Shown piece after piece: positions 36,610 through 47,391 of a stretch of 64,000 nucleotides of DNA. Location of the stretch: assembly GCA_034620365.1 (NCBI GenBank), contig JAQGEQ010000283.1, forward strand, positions 1 through 64,000, given 5' to 3'. Position 1 is the first letter of the stretch. The number at the start of each line of letters is the position of its first letter. The notes beneath the pieces were generated by a model, which was given only the letters and a program-made list of their open reading frames with translations, did not search any database and was not told the DNA's origin. This DNA is from Pegea sp. RAD2-039 (lineage: Eukaryota > Chordata > Thaliacea > Salpida > Salpidae). The position numbers and the translations under genes are program-made.

Positions 36610-38952
36610 TTAATGATTCGAGTATTCTACCTTTATTAAACAAATGCTGATTACAACCATACTAAACAAAATAAAAGCGAATAAAGATGAGACCATGATT
36701 ACAAATATACTGCTTGCAAAAGATTTTTGATTTAAATTAGATCGATTTTGCTGTAAACCTTTTGTTCTAGTATAAGAATCATTAAGCTTAGTCTCAGCGG
36801 TTAAAGTGTTGGAAGTAGAAACCCAAGTGGAAACTTCTGGTGTTGCTGTTACTATGCTTGAAGTTTTTACTGAATACTTCAGATTTGTCGTGGCCGGTTG
36901 ATTCGTAGAAGTTGTAACTTTAGTGAAGTTTCTAAGGTAAAAGATATTGAACAGTCGTATACGAAGAGATTTCGATTTGGCAGAGTAATTAGATTTTTCT
37001 AGAGATTCGTAAAACACTGTTTGAATTTCCTTGAAATTGTTTTGTCGGTCAAATTTACTAAAAAAAGTTCTTTGTCTGAAAAAGTTGCAAAAAAAATCAA
37101 TCAATTTGCTGAATTAATTAAAAAAATATTTTTAAAAGCTCATCACCTTTTAAGTATATAAGTTTTTATTAGAATTATTTCTAAGGTAGTTAGTCAAATT
37201 CTACGTTATACTTCGCAAGTTCAGTAAATTTATTATAGCATCAGGTTATGAAAAAAAATTACAAAATTAAGATCATTTGTTTGTAACCCTAACTGTAATG
37301 ATATATAATCTGTTTAAATTTGGTTTCTGTTTATGTTATTATTACAAGTTTCTTTAAAATGTTTTTAATTAATCATCATACCTGCATTCTGCTACTGATG
37401 AATGTGCTTCTTGGTAACATGTTTGTGATAAAGGACACACAAAAGATAAACACTGGGAGTGACAACTAACTTGTAGATTGTTTACATTTTCAAAACAAAC
37501 AGAGAAATTAGAGCACAGCTGTTTTGCGCATAAAGCTTCAACTATAAAGTTTGATTCATCTTTTTTATTTAGTACAACATTTGTATAAATCATTCACCAT
37601 TGAAATGAAAGTTTAATGAGCTACTGATATTGAATCCATTAACACCAATGTATCTATCATCGATTTCTTTCACAAGCTCTGTCAAATTTCCTAATTTGTT
37701 TTTGACAATTTTCCAAGTAATTGAATTTTGGTGAAGTTCGTTTAGCATATATTCTATTTTGTATCGAAGCTAATAATTTGTTATTATTCTTTTAATATCA
37801 ATTTATTTGTATGTACTTTAAGTCACTTTTAAGTTATTAAACAAAATTTCAAAAATATTACCAAATAGATTCTTCTGCTCTTTCTAATGACTTCAACTTT
37901 AATGGAATCATAATTGGTTGTTAAGGCAGGTAATCTCTGCTTATAGAAAGGAAGTAGCTGCAAAAAATATTAAAAAAAATTGTTTAATTATGGAATAGAA
38001 AAATGTTTCATATTTATTATTGCCTAGGAAAATACATTTGTTTTTTAATAAAATTTAAACATATAGCTCATTAGCTGTATTTTAATTAATTAATAATCTT
38101 CAATAAAATTGTTAACAAATTATTAACTGATCGAACAATTTCTCCGCCAGTTTCAACTGTCATTGGAAAAGCTTTAACTTGAAATTGATAAAATCCAATG
38201 GTTGTTATGAATCCTACTTTAGTATCTGTACATCTCAAAAAATCAAAGTAAGTTAAATAATAATTGAACTTTTGAAACGTTACAAAACAAAATAAATAAT
38301 AACAAACTATTGTAATAAACTAAAAATTTTATGTTATAAATGAAAACAATTAGACAATCGTAAATTACTTCATCTTATGAATCAAACTCAATCTTTTCAT
38401 AAACTAGTGTGATGAAAATATCCTGATCAAAAACTTACTAACCAACTTTTGTAGGGGTATAACTTGAAAAATAATTTCCTTCACCTTTACTCATACCGAC
38501 TAAAAATAATTGTGTATGGTTTGTTAGTTTTAACTAGGTCACATTAAAAATCTTTTAATTATAAACTGTTATGTATAATTATAAAAATTATAAACTAATT
38601 GTGTAATTTTGGTGTTACTGTTTACAATAAGATTTGCACTATATAATATATAATTGCATTATATAAGTTGAAATCAAATTATAAGTTAATTGTTATATCT
38701 ATAATTGATATCATAAATTTACTAAAAAACAAAAAAGTTTTATATTTAGTTCAGGCTATATTTAGCAATTTATTCGATAAGCTAGCATTTTAAGCAAAAT
38801 AAAAATAGTTCTGCGTATGTACTAAATAACTTAAATTAATCTTAAATATTTTATTAGACATAGATTTGTTTTCCAAATTGTAACAAAAATTTATTTTAAA
38901 TATTTAACTCACCATTACACAATAACAAAATAAAAATAAATTGTGATAACAT
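36610..38952 (-). CDS. Type I membrane protein with SEA-like domain, Cys-rich module and Ser/Thr stalk
   Basis: Seven exons in transcript order: 38952-38913, 38499-38443, 38225-38128, 37957-37862, 37769-37598, 37559-37382, 37075-36610. Phases close, giving 368 aa. The first exon encodes a signal peptide (MLSQFIFILLLCNG). Exons 4-5 resemble an SEA domain: TTNYDSIKVEVIRKSRRIYL and a following helix RYKIEYMLNELHQ. Exon 6 carries eight cysteines in an EGF-like or other small disulphide fold. The last exon has a Thr/Ser-rich mucin-like stretch (TNQPATTN, VTATPEVSTWVSTSNTLTAE), one transmembrane helix (ASSIFVIMVSSLFAFILFSM) and a cytoplasmic tail of about 10 aa. The intron between exons 5 and 6 is only 38 nt by these limits. 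No orthologue recognised. Likely a cell-surface mucin-like or adhesion protein. Confidence 0.72.
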
Positions 38953-40553
38953 TTTATCAGGACTTTCGTCAAGGCTTATTCTTCAACTTTTCTCAAAACA
39001 AATTTTACAGATTAGTTTCAACGCATGATCAATAACTACTAATAAAAATTATTTCATTTTAAGAAGCGAATAAACGTTTAATTCAGATAAGCCATAAATA
39101 AATTGATTACAAGTTTTAATCATAATTTGCTTTCAGAATACAAAACTAATTAGATAATGAACTGTAATACTTAATTTATTATTCACTTGATTTATTTTTG
39201 CAAGAGCTTAAATATCTAAAGACAACTTTTTGTAATTATCAAAATTATTTTTAGTTTTTCATAAGAATCAAATCATAATTGTGATGCAATAGAAAGATGT
39301 TTTCACAAAATTGTTTCACCTTGTATAGAGAAAAATAAAATAAAACAGTCTCTTTTTTTGCAAAATAGATTCAATTTTTGTATTTTTACTATTTAACATG
39401 CTTATAAACATTTTATTCGATAATTAATAATTATTTCCTATCTGTTACGGCAATAATAACCTAGTTGCAACATTAGAAATGTTTATTTAAATCCGATACA
39501 TGGCTGGCTAGCAATGCCAAACCAAAAAGCTTGTCCTACAGACAACTTTTTTTATAGTCAAGACTGCTGGAATTTTACCGATATTGTAGTATCCAACAAA
39601 GTACTTATGTAGTAGAATATTTCTAAATGACGAAGTTCAAACAGTCTTACCAAAATAAAAGTTCAAATAAATCAAATCCAAAAACACAACTTTTAATAAA
39701 CAAATAATTTGTTTGAATTGTAAAGCAACTACATCTTCAAGATAAAATAACAAAATTCTATAATAAATATAAAATAGATTTTATTAGTCAGTAGGTAACC
39801 ATATAAAAGCCAAATCACTCGTTACACTATTGTAACTTCAAACAATATATTATTATTAAAAACTAATATTGTTATTCAAACATTTTTGATTTTCTTGTAT
39901 TTTAAAAACTTAAAAAGTAAAAGCACTCAATATAAACAATTACTATTTCTAACATTTTTTAGTAATAACTTTATACATATTTTCTATAACAGCTAGTTTT
40001 ACAAAATTTAATACTGGCTGTACAATAGTTTGGTTTAAAAATTTAAATCAAAAACAAATTTTGAACTCAACAAAACTGCTTTACTGTCAGCTAAAGTTAT
40101 TTTTAAATAAGCTTTTAATTGTGCCTAAATCTAAAGCAGTTTAAAAGGTGTAGCAAATCGTTCTCGGCCGAAGCAGGCCTTTTAGTTATTATTATTATTA
40201 TCAAATTTACAGCAGACGTAGTAGACCATTAAAAACTTGATTCTATAACAAACTTTTTTTTGTACAATTAAAATTTAATTTAAACAGAAATAAATCATAC
40301 ATATTACTAGTTAGTACTTATGTTAATCAAATAAAAGTTAAAATATAAACGCAAATTTTTATCCTAATTAATTTAATAGGTTCCGCTAGATTTAGTTGTA
40401 ATAAATACCGTTGTTATATGAAAAGTATTTTTTAATAACAATATATAAAAACACGCGCTTATGTCTTATTTATCAATTTGATGAAAAGTTTTTATAATTA
40501 AGTAGATTATATACTTTATTAGGAAGTAAACTATTAGATATTTAAAGTTTTTA
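38953..40553. other. Divergent intergenic region
   Basis: Lies between the divergent SEA-like gene (-) and coiled-coil gene (+), so it should contain both promoters. No motif stands out. A 50-nt SINE fragment lies at 40151-40200. Confidence 0.4.
40151..40200 (+). mobile_element. SINE family 1, 5'-truncated copy 5
   Basis: TAGCAAATCGTTCTCGGCCG AAGCAGGCC matches the 3' ends of copies 1, 3 and 4 and is followed by TTTTAG(TTATTATTATTATTA). A 3'-end-only copy with a simple tail is what incomplete reverse transcription by a partner LINE produces. Confidence 0.65.
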
Positions 40554-43500
40554 ATGGCGATTAGAATACAACCTCTTACTAATTATTCACCAAGTGACGC
40601 TTACCGTGACAACATTTTAACGGCTATACATGATGCTATCAACTTACGAAGTTATGACTCAAGTTAGCAACGACTAATGATTATAAATATTTCTCTAAGA
40701 TAATATTTTAATTCTATTTAAATTAAAAATAATATTGATTATATATTTATAATAAATAAAATTGAAATATTTTGATGGTTTCAAAAATAATAAAAATTAA
40801 TACTTGGATTTGATTTATGTATTTTCAAAAATATTATTACTATAACATTACTATCTGATATTATTTACAGGTCAAAAAAATATAATCTATAAGCCAGTTC
40901 ACACAGTTGCTAGAGATCAAAATACCTTTGTATCTAAGATAGAAGATAAACTTTCTTGGAAAGAAAACTATGATAGAAGAAAAGATAGAAATACAGGATT
41001 CTTCTCTAACAAGACATCATCTTATCAAACTTTTGGTACAGTTTATTTTGAAGAAGGGGACTTAATAAAACATGGAGTTACGGATGATATCAAAGCAAAA
41101 GTAACTTTAATTTAAAAGTAAATAATCATAAAGTTTAATAAATATTTCAATTAAAGATTCAAAAAGTTTTGCCTAATTTGGAGGATTTTAGTGTTTCAAA
41201 AAACTTTCATCGAAGAAATGCTTGTGTAGATACATCTAAAAGCTGTATTCCTAAATATAAAGAAAGAACTGATGATACTGGTTTTAGAAATATTCAAGAA
41301 GAGTTACAAAAGTCACATCAAATCAAGAAATATATCAGAGCTGCTTCTACACTAAGCTCTTGTTTGAATAATCAAATGATGGTGAGCGAATTTTTCAAAG
41401 TTTCATCGTTTAAAGATTCAGTTACAATTATGATAGGTTTAAGAAATGTAGATTTAATAATAAATCTTTAAACATAGAACATGTAAATATTATAAAACTG
41501 TAAATACATTCAAAAAATTTATTTTGTTATCTAACATTATTTCAGACAGAAATCTCCAAAAAAAGCAAAATTGAATTACAAACTATGGCAGAGGAAAAAA
41601 TCCGTTCTGAACTTCAGCTTGCAATTGGAGCACTTAAAATGAAACAGATTAAGATGAACTTGGCTTTATTAAATTTACCTCAAAAAACAAATGGTACAGA
41701 TTCCATCTAATATGCTTTCAAAGTTTATATTATGTTGAATTTTTTAGTATTAGTAGTAGTAAAGCTTAATTATGTTTTTGTGGTTCATGTAATTTATTTT
41801 CGATCTATAATTATTGTCAATCAATTTTTTTGAAATCATATTTTACTCTAATAAATGCTTTAATACAAGATTTTACAAAAAAGCAAGAACAATCTAGTTT
41901 GTTTGATGTACTTCAACAACCAAAAAGAATGGATACAGCTTTAAGCCTGACTAATGATCTTAGGAAACTAGAACAAAAAGACCAGCAATTAAAAAAGTAA
42001 TTCTACAAAATTAAATATTTTTTCAGTTTTCTCTTATCAACTAGTTGCTGTAAATTTATTTACAATTGGTTTATCCCAATCTCACTTTTTTAAATTATAA
42101 TCAACTTGGCAAAGTTTTGATGATTTACTGAATTTGAAACTTTTCCTAGTCTTCCTTTTATTAATGTTTCTAACTTTCACTATCGAATATTATCTACGCC
42201 CTAAGCATCGCACCCCAGCCAAACCCTTGTTGCCATGAAATATTTCCTATCTCTACCTTTCTTGGCTTAAAGTAACTGCTTGTGATACGCTCTTTACTTT
42301 CATCCCCTTTGAACCAGGTAACTGGCAAATGGGTTCTCTAGTTTTGTAGAAACAAATTAACCGAAGCGAATAAATAAAATATAAATGATTTTAAAAGGTT
42401 TCGTGAAAACAAAATACGGAAATATCAACGCAATAAACTCCGCTGTATAAACAATCTACTTTGTGCAATAGTAAATATGAAAATGAAAACATTAAAAACA
42501 AATGTGAGTCAAAAAGATTCTATTTCTTTCAAAGAATCACAAATTAGTGTCGTACTAGTTCCCTATCAGACCAGAAGTAGTCCAAGATCTTCTTACAAGA
42601 GACATAAAAATCAGCAAAGAAACAAATCTTGTTCCTAGGTATGCTTAAATTGATTAAGTTAGTATTAAGTAGCGTGGTTGTTTATATGCATCAATTGCAT
42701 CTGAAATTACTTTACAAAGTTTTCAAAACAGAAGATTTACGAAAACTATTATATTTTTTTAAATTATAATAAAAAGAAAAACTTAATATCGTTAAAATGT
42801 TAAACTTACAAAACTATTTTTTATTGTTTTTGTTAATCTCTAGTAAGCAAACAAGCTTTATGGTTCGTGAAGATGAAACTGAAGATAGTAAAACTTATGT
42901 AAGATATCAATTAAATCACTTATTCTGTATCTATTTCGTATAAATTTAATAATCTTTTACAATTTTTTAAAACTAATCTTTAATTTATACAATTATTTAC
43001 AGTTTAAAAGAGCAAAAACTGTTACGATGAGGTCACCACTGGATAATCTAATAAGCTCAAAGATTCAAAATAAGTTAGTTTGAGAAAAGTTAGCAGTAAA
43101 GCTGTGAATAAATTTCATAAATCGTACTTTCTTTTAGATTGATGCAGTTTTATCACCTTAGAAAAAATAAAAGAGAAAATAGCTTACAAACTTGGGATAG
43201 ATTTATTAAAAGATCTCCAGAATATGAGAGTAATAATTCAAAAACAAAGTTAGATTTACACTCGATTTACCTTTACACAAAAGATAGATTTGTTGTGAAA
43301 TGCACTAAAAATATAAGATAGATCTGATTTAAAAAAATCTTGTTGTAAACTTACATACAACTTAACTTAACTTACAGTTAATCATCAACTATGTTTCAGT
43401 CAGATGAAGACATCTACAGAAGTAGATGTTTTTAAAACTCAACAACAGTGGCTTCGGGTTGAAGCTGCTGAAGAATTGATTAAAGCACAAAAAAGCAATG

Positions 43501-44462
43501 AAGTTAAGAAGTGAGAGAAAACTTATGTCTGTTCTAAAATTAATTTAATTATTCCTTTTTGTTTCTTTAAAGAGATAAAAATTCACCTCGAGATAGGTTG
43601 ACTAAGCTTAAAGAAAACTTTGATGAAACTAAATCGAGATTATGCACTGATTTGGACAATAAATTAGCAAAAAGAAAAGTGTAAGCGACATAAAATTTAA
43701 CAAATTTTAATTGTATTTGTATTGCTACATGATATGAGTTACTTTTAGAATGATTATATTAAGTATGAAATATATACAATCAATTAAAGAATTTTTTGAA
43801 TCAATCTTTTTTCATTGTAAACAGTGAACAGTTTACTTTAGTCAAATACAAGTTCAATTCGTTACAAATAGAAAATTTTGAAAAAAAGTCACTTGGAAAT
43901 ATGAGGTATAAAACTGAAGAAATGAGACAGAAGATACTACAGAGAAAAGAAAAGCCAATGAAATGGTTAAATGATTTACAGACCAGTTTAATTGAAGTTG
44001 TTTAGAACTTCTGTTATTTTATTTTAGGTTTACTGATTTACAATTCGAAATTCTTCAATATTTTGATGAAGAAGATATAAAAATATTAAAACTTTTAAAA
44101 AAGATCTCTCGGTTTAAATTTGTGGACAATAAAGAATTACCCAGTGCTAAAGTTAGTTTAAGTGATGTCGAAGATTACTCTAAAACAATTGTTTCAAATA
44201 TAAAAATTATGTGGAATTTACTTCTTTCTTATATAGATTTACTAACACCAATTATTTTCAGGAGAAACTTTGTTTGTTAACGATGTCAATACCAATATTT
44301 AACCTTTTAAAGCGTTCGATGATGGATTCCATTGAATTTATTCTGACAAAAATACTTGAGGGTGAAAGCGAGCTTTTGGATGTGTGGTTACAGGCTCGTA
44401 AACTGTATGACTTGAAGCAAACCATAACTTATGAAAAAGTTCCTAATGATGGTGCTGACTAA
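40554..44462 (+). CDS. Charged coiled-coil protein, 14 exons, unrecognised
   Basis: Proposed exons: 40554-40662, 40871-41100, 41157-41381, 41546-41693, 41870-41996, 42398-42503, 42848-42898, 43003-43073, 43138-43248, 43400-43510, 43573-43680, 43825-43905, 44028-44190, 44262-44462. Phases close over all 14, giving 613 aa. The protein is rich in Lys, Glu, Gln and Leu with helical segments (KIELQTMAEEKIRSELQLAI, RLTKLKENFDETKSRLCTDL, KTQQQWLRVEAAEELIKAQK) and no membrane span. Many small exons and a basic, helical make-up recall ciliary or cytoskeletal proteins, but that is only an impression. The exon 6-7 junction is weak: the frame after 42503 could instead run to a TAG at about 42638, and a possible new start lies at 42797 (a hydrophobic N-terminus), which would make two genes. 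Confidence 0.6.
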
Positions 44463-45544
44463 AAATTGTTTCAAAAAATTCTTCTTTATTTCATTTTAGT
44501 AATAAATTATAAAACCCTTAATATTGTGATTGAAACAAAATAATCTACAAACAGTATTTAGGCCTTGACAATTATAAAAAAACTGGCCACAGTATATGTA
44601 ATTGATAAACTTATTATCAAACTATTTAGTAAGTACCGTGAAGTTACTTTATTTTATGATATTTTATTTACTATTGTTTTAAAGAATAAATATAAAAACT
44701 TCAAAATTGTGTAGATTAGAAATATATGAATATTACAAAACAGTATATTTATATACATAATATAATTTTCCAAATTATTTTGATGAAATTCATTAAATAG
44801 TTTCAAGTAGATCTAGAAATTTACGAGGTATATAAAGCTTAATATCAGCTGATTTATTTGTTATTAGTGAGTTTTAAGACATTTTTACAGAGATGAATTC
44901 AACTATTTTTATAGTAGTCTAAACTTTATTTACTTTTTATTATGAGCTTTTAGAAAAGTACGTATCATCAATAAACTTTTGCAATTTATAAAATAGACAA
45001 CTATTCAGTATCTTTCGAACGTAGTAACTGAGATTTATTTGTAAGATAGTGTTTTCTTCATTTAAATTTTTCTGGTAAAGTTTGCTTTTTGACAAAAGAG
45101 AATTATTGGTTGTATGATGTAAGATAGCATTACCTTACCGCTCGAGTAAATGTCAGTTGAAAGCAGGTATACCCGCGCTTACTTCTTTGTATGTTTTTTT
45201 GTGGTCTGTAGTTGGATTATTCGATGTTACTATCGAAGTAAAATTTATACAAGATTAAAGCTCTCTTTCAAAGTTATTTTTGATACGCGTTTCAAGCCAC
45301 CTGTTTATATTCGCAAAATTCGCAGCTACCTCGTACACATTTAAATAATTTCTTATGAGTAGATACATTTTAGTAAGAATTCATGGCTTTTTATAAAATA
45401 GCTAATTTTAATATCGCCAATAGTTAAAACAGAAACTTTATCATCAGTATTGAAATCAAGATTTCTTTAAACAACTCAGTAGATATCATATATAGCTGCT
45501 GCGTTGTATAACTTTATAATACATGTAACTTTAGGTCCGCAAGT
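44463..45544. other. Intergenic, with a possible LTR-like fragment
   Basis: AT-rich. 45190-45285 (GTCTGTAGTTGGATTATTCG ... GATTAAAGCTCTCTTTCAAAG) distantly resembles the end of the gypsy LTRs at 8.7 and 35.4 kb. The 64-codon frame at 45150-45344 overlaps this and is probably chance. A 3' splice site (ACTTTAG, ending 45534) precedes the next gene. Confidence 0.4.
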
Positions 45545-46075
45545 ATGAAGTGTACTAGAAATGGTGTTTGTTTATTTCGAGTTATTGTAGTTGGAGACAA
45601 AGGAGTTGGTAAATCCTCGATTATTAGACGATATTTTGATGGTGACTTTAAAAGAACTTTTGATCCAACCCTTTGTCCCACAACAGTGACTAAAAGAAAA
45701 GCTTATAAGCAAGAAAACGTTTCTATCTTATTTCAAGAGTGGTCCCCTAGCTTTAAGTCTAAAATTCCTAGTGCTATGGCTTTTGATGCAGCTGTGGTTG
45801 TGTTTGATGTAACAAATCCAAAAAGTTTTGAAAATGCAGCAAAATGGGAAAATATAATTCGAGAAAAATTGAATACAAAAATTAAAACAATGTTAATTGC
45901 AAATAAATCAGATAGTGATGAAAGACTTGTAACAGAAGTTAATTCAAAGTTTTTAGCAAAGAGAAGGAAGCTACTTTATCGTGAAGTAAGTGCTAAAAGC
46001 GGGGAAAATATCCAAGAAGCTTTCGATAAACTTCTTAACTTGTATATATCTAAAATGACAGAAACAAAAAGATGA
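45545..46075 (+). CDS. Divergent Rab-like small GTPase without G3 or prenylation motif
   Basis: 176 aa in one exon. The Ras/Rab fold is clear: G1 P-loop GDKGVGKSS (residues 17-25), a hydrophobic strand FDAAVVVFDVTNPKSF typical of Rabs (80-95), G4 NKSD (120-123) and G5 SAK (149-151). The G3 switch II motif (WDTAGQE in Rabs) is replaced by FQEWSPSFKS (63-72), so the catalytic Gln and the Asp/Gly that contact Mg and the gamma-phosphate are gone. The C-terminus is SKMTETKR, with no cysteine for geranylgeranylation. It may bind nucleotide without hydrolysing it, or be a rapidly evolving retrocopy. It has no introns, unlike most genes here. A splice acceptor 10 nt before the ATG suggests a spliced leader exon. 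The frame is intact, so it is probably expressed. Confidence 0.82.
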   Translation: MKCTRNGVCLFRVIVVGDKGVGKSSIIRRYFDGDFKRTFDPTLCPTTVTKRKAYKQENVSILFQEWSPSFKSKIPSAMAFDAAVVVFDVTNPKSFENAAKWENIIREKLNTKIKTMLIANKSDSDERLVTEVNSKFLAKRRKLLYREVSAKSGENIQEAFDKLLNLYISKMTETKR

Positions 46076-47391
46076 AGTAATTTCAGTCTAGATATTAAAT
46101 TTAAGCTGAAAGAAAATATCTTGTGATTTCATTAAATTTTCTTATTTGAAAATACAGTATTAAAGTTGAATATTCAGCTTCGTTTTGTTTGCAATGTAAA
46201 AACTGTAATAAACGTTTTACATAACTTTTACAGATTAGAAAAATTCTTTTCTTATAAGATCTTTATTCATTATCATTTACTAGCGAAAATTGAATAATCC
46301 AAACTGCTTAGTTTAATATAACTATATATCTTTTATATATTTTAATTTATATAATATATATTGTATAAAGATGAAACTTTCATTTTTGAAAAATTATATT
46401 TTGTCATTATCGAATTTTTATAATTTCATTAAAAATGAGATGTCTATAAATAATCCATTAAACGATAAAATAAAATGTAATCTTAAAACTGAAATAAAGT
46501 ATCAAAAACAAACTAGCAAGCCTAAATTTACTCTTGCCTGCTTATTTAATTTTAAAAATCTTTAATTAATGAAAAAATTAACCCCATTGAAAAAATTCAA
46601 ACATACAAAACTGATAGAAGGAAGCAAGTTAGTAATTTTATTTCAACATTGCTCAATGTAAAGTATGAAGCCATGTATAAATAGCTAAGCTATCGACTTG
46701 AAGCAGTTTACCAAACTATAGATTTTTATTTAACGTTAAACGCTCTGTTATGTAGCTATAAAAGAAAAGAAGTCAATTCGGTTTGAATCTATTTGGTAGT
46801 ACGATTGAAAATAACACAGAACTCTACCATCTGGGTATAAATCGGCTATTATTTTCAAAATACTACCAATACTCATCAGCAAATGATTTAAAAAAGTAAA
46901 AATGAAGTTAAATTATATTACTGAATTTAGATATGACACCATGCGTTCACAACTCTACTGCATTAAGCAAAATCTCCTTACTTCAGTTAATATCAATAGA
47001 GCTTTTAATTAATACGTCAAAGTAAATTTTAAGTAAAAGCTTGAATACAATTTAGCAAATTCAAAGCAACAGGAACTTTTGAAACTAACGAGTTTAAAAG
47101 TATACTAACCTAGTTTGTTTGTATTCAAATTACAATTTAGATTGAGACGTATGTATGTTCGAGGTATTGATCAGATACAACAATTATTAAATCTTTTGAG
47201 AAGATTATCACAAAATAAAGTTTACTTGTTACATGATTAAAATGTTAAAAGAATATATTGCACAGAAACAGTGAAACTTATTTATAAAAAAGTTTTACAA
47301 AAAATAAAGATTCAATAGTTGTCAAAGGAGAATTTCAAAGTTTGAAAAAAGTAAATAGATAGAAAAAAAAAGCTGTTCAGAAATCTTCCAT
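46076..47391. other. Intergenic between convergent Rab-like and Munc13-type genes
   Basis: AT-rich. It contains one notable inverted repeat (46793-46869). The 64-codon frame at 46371-46565 has low-complexity composition and no support. Confidence 0.4.
46793..46869. repeat. Imperfect 21-bp inverted repeat
   Basis: Left arm TTGGTAGTACGATTGAAAAT AA (46793-46814), right arm TTATTTTCAAAATACTACCA A (46849-46869), which is its reverse complement apart from a 3-4-nt internal mismatch. The spacer is 34 nt, less AT-rich than the surroundings. It could be a structured RNA, a tiny MITE-like element or a recombination by-product. Confidence 0.5.

Noticed and set aside
45150-45344. 64-aa ORF with a hydrophobic stretch
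   Set aside because: Overlaps a sequence resembling a gypsy LTR end; no splice or start context.
46371-46565. 64-aa ORF after the Rab-like gene
   Set aside because: Asn/Lys/Leu-rich, typical of random AT-rich frames; no family and no splice support.
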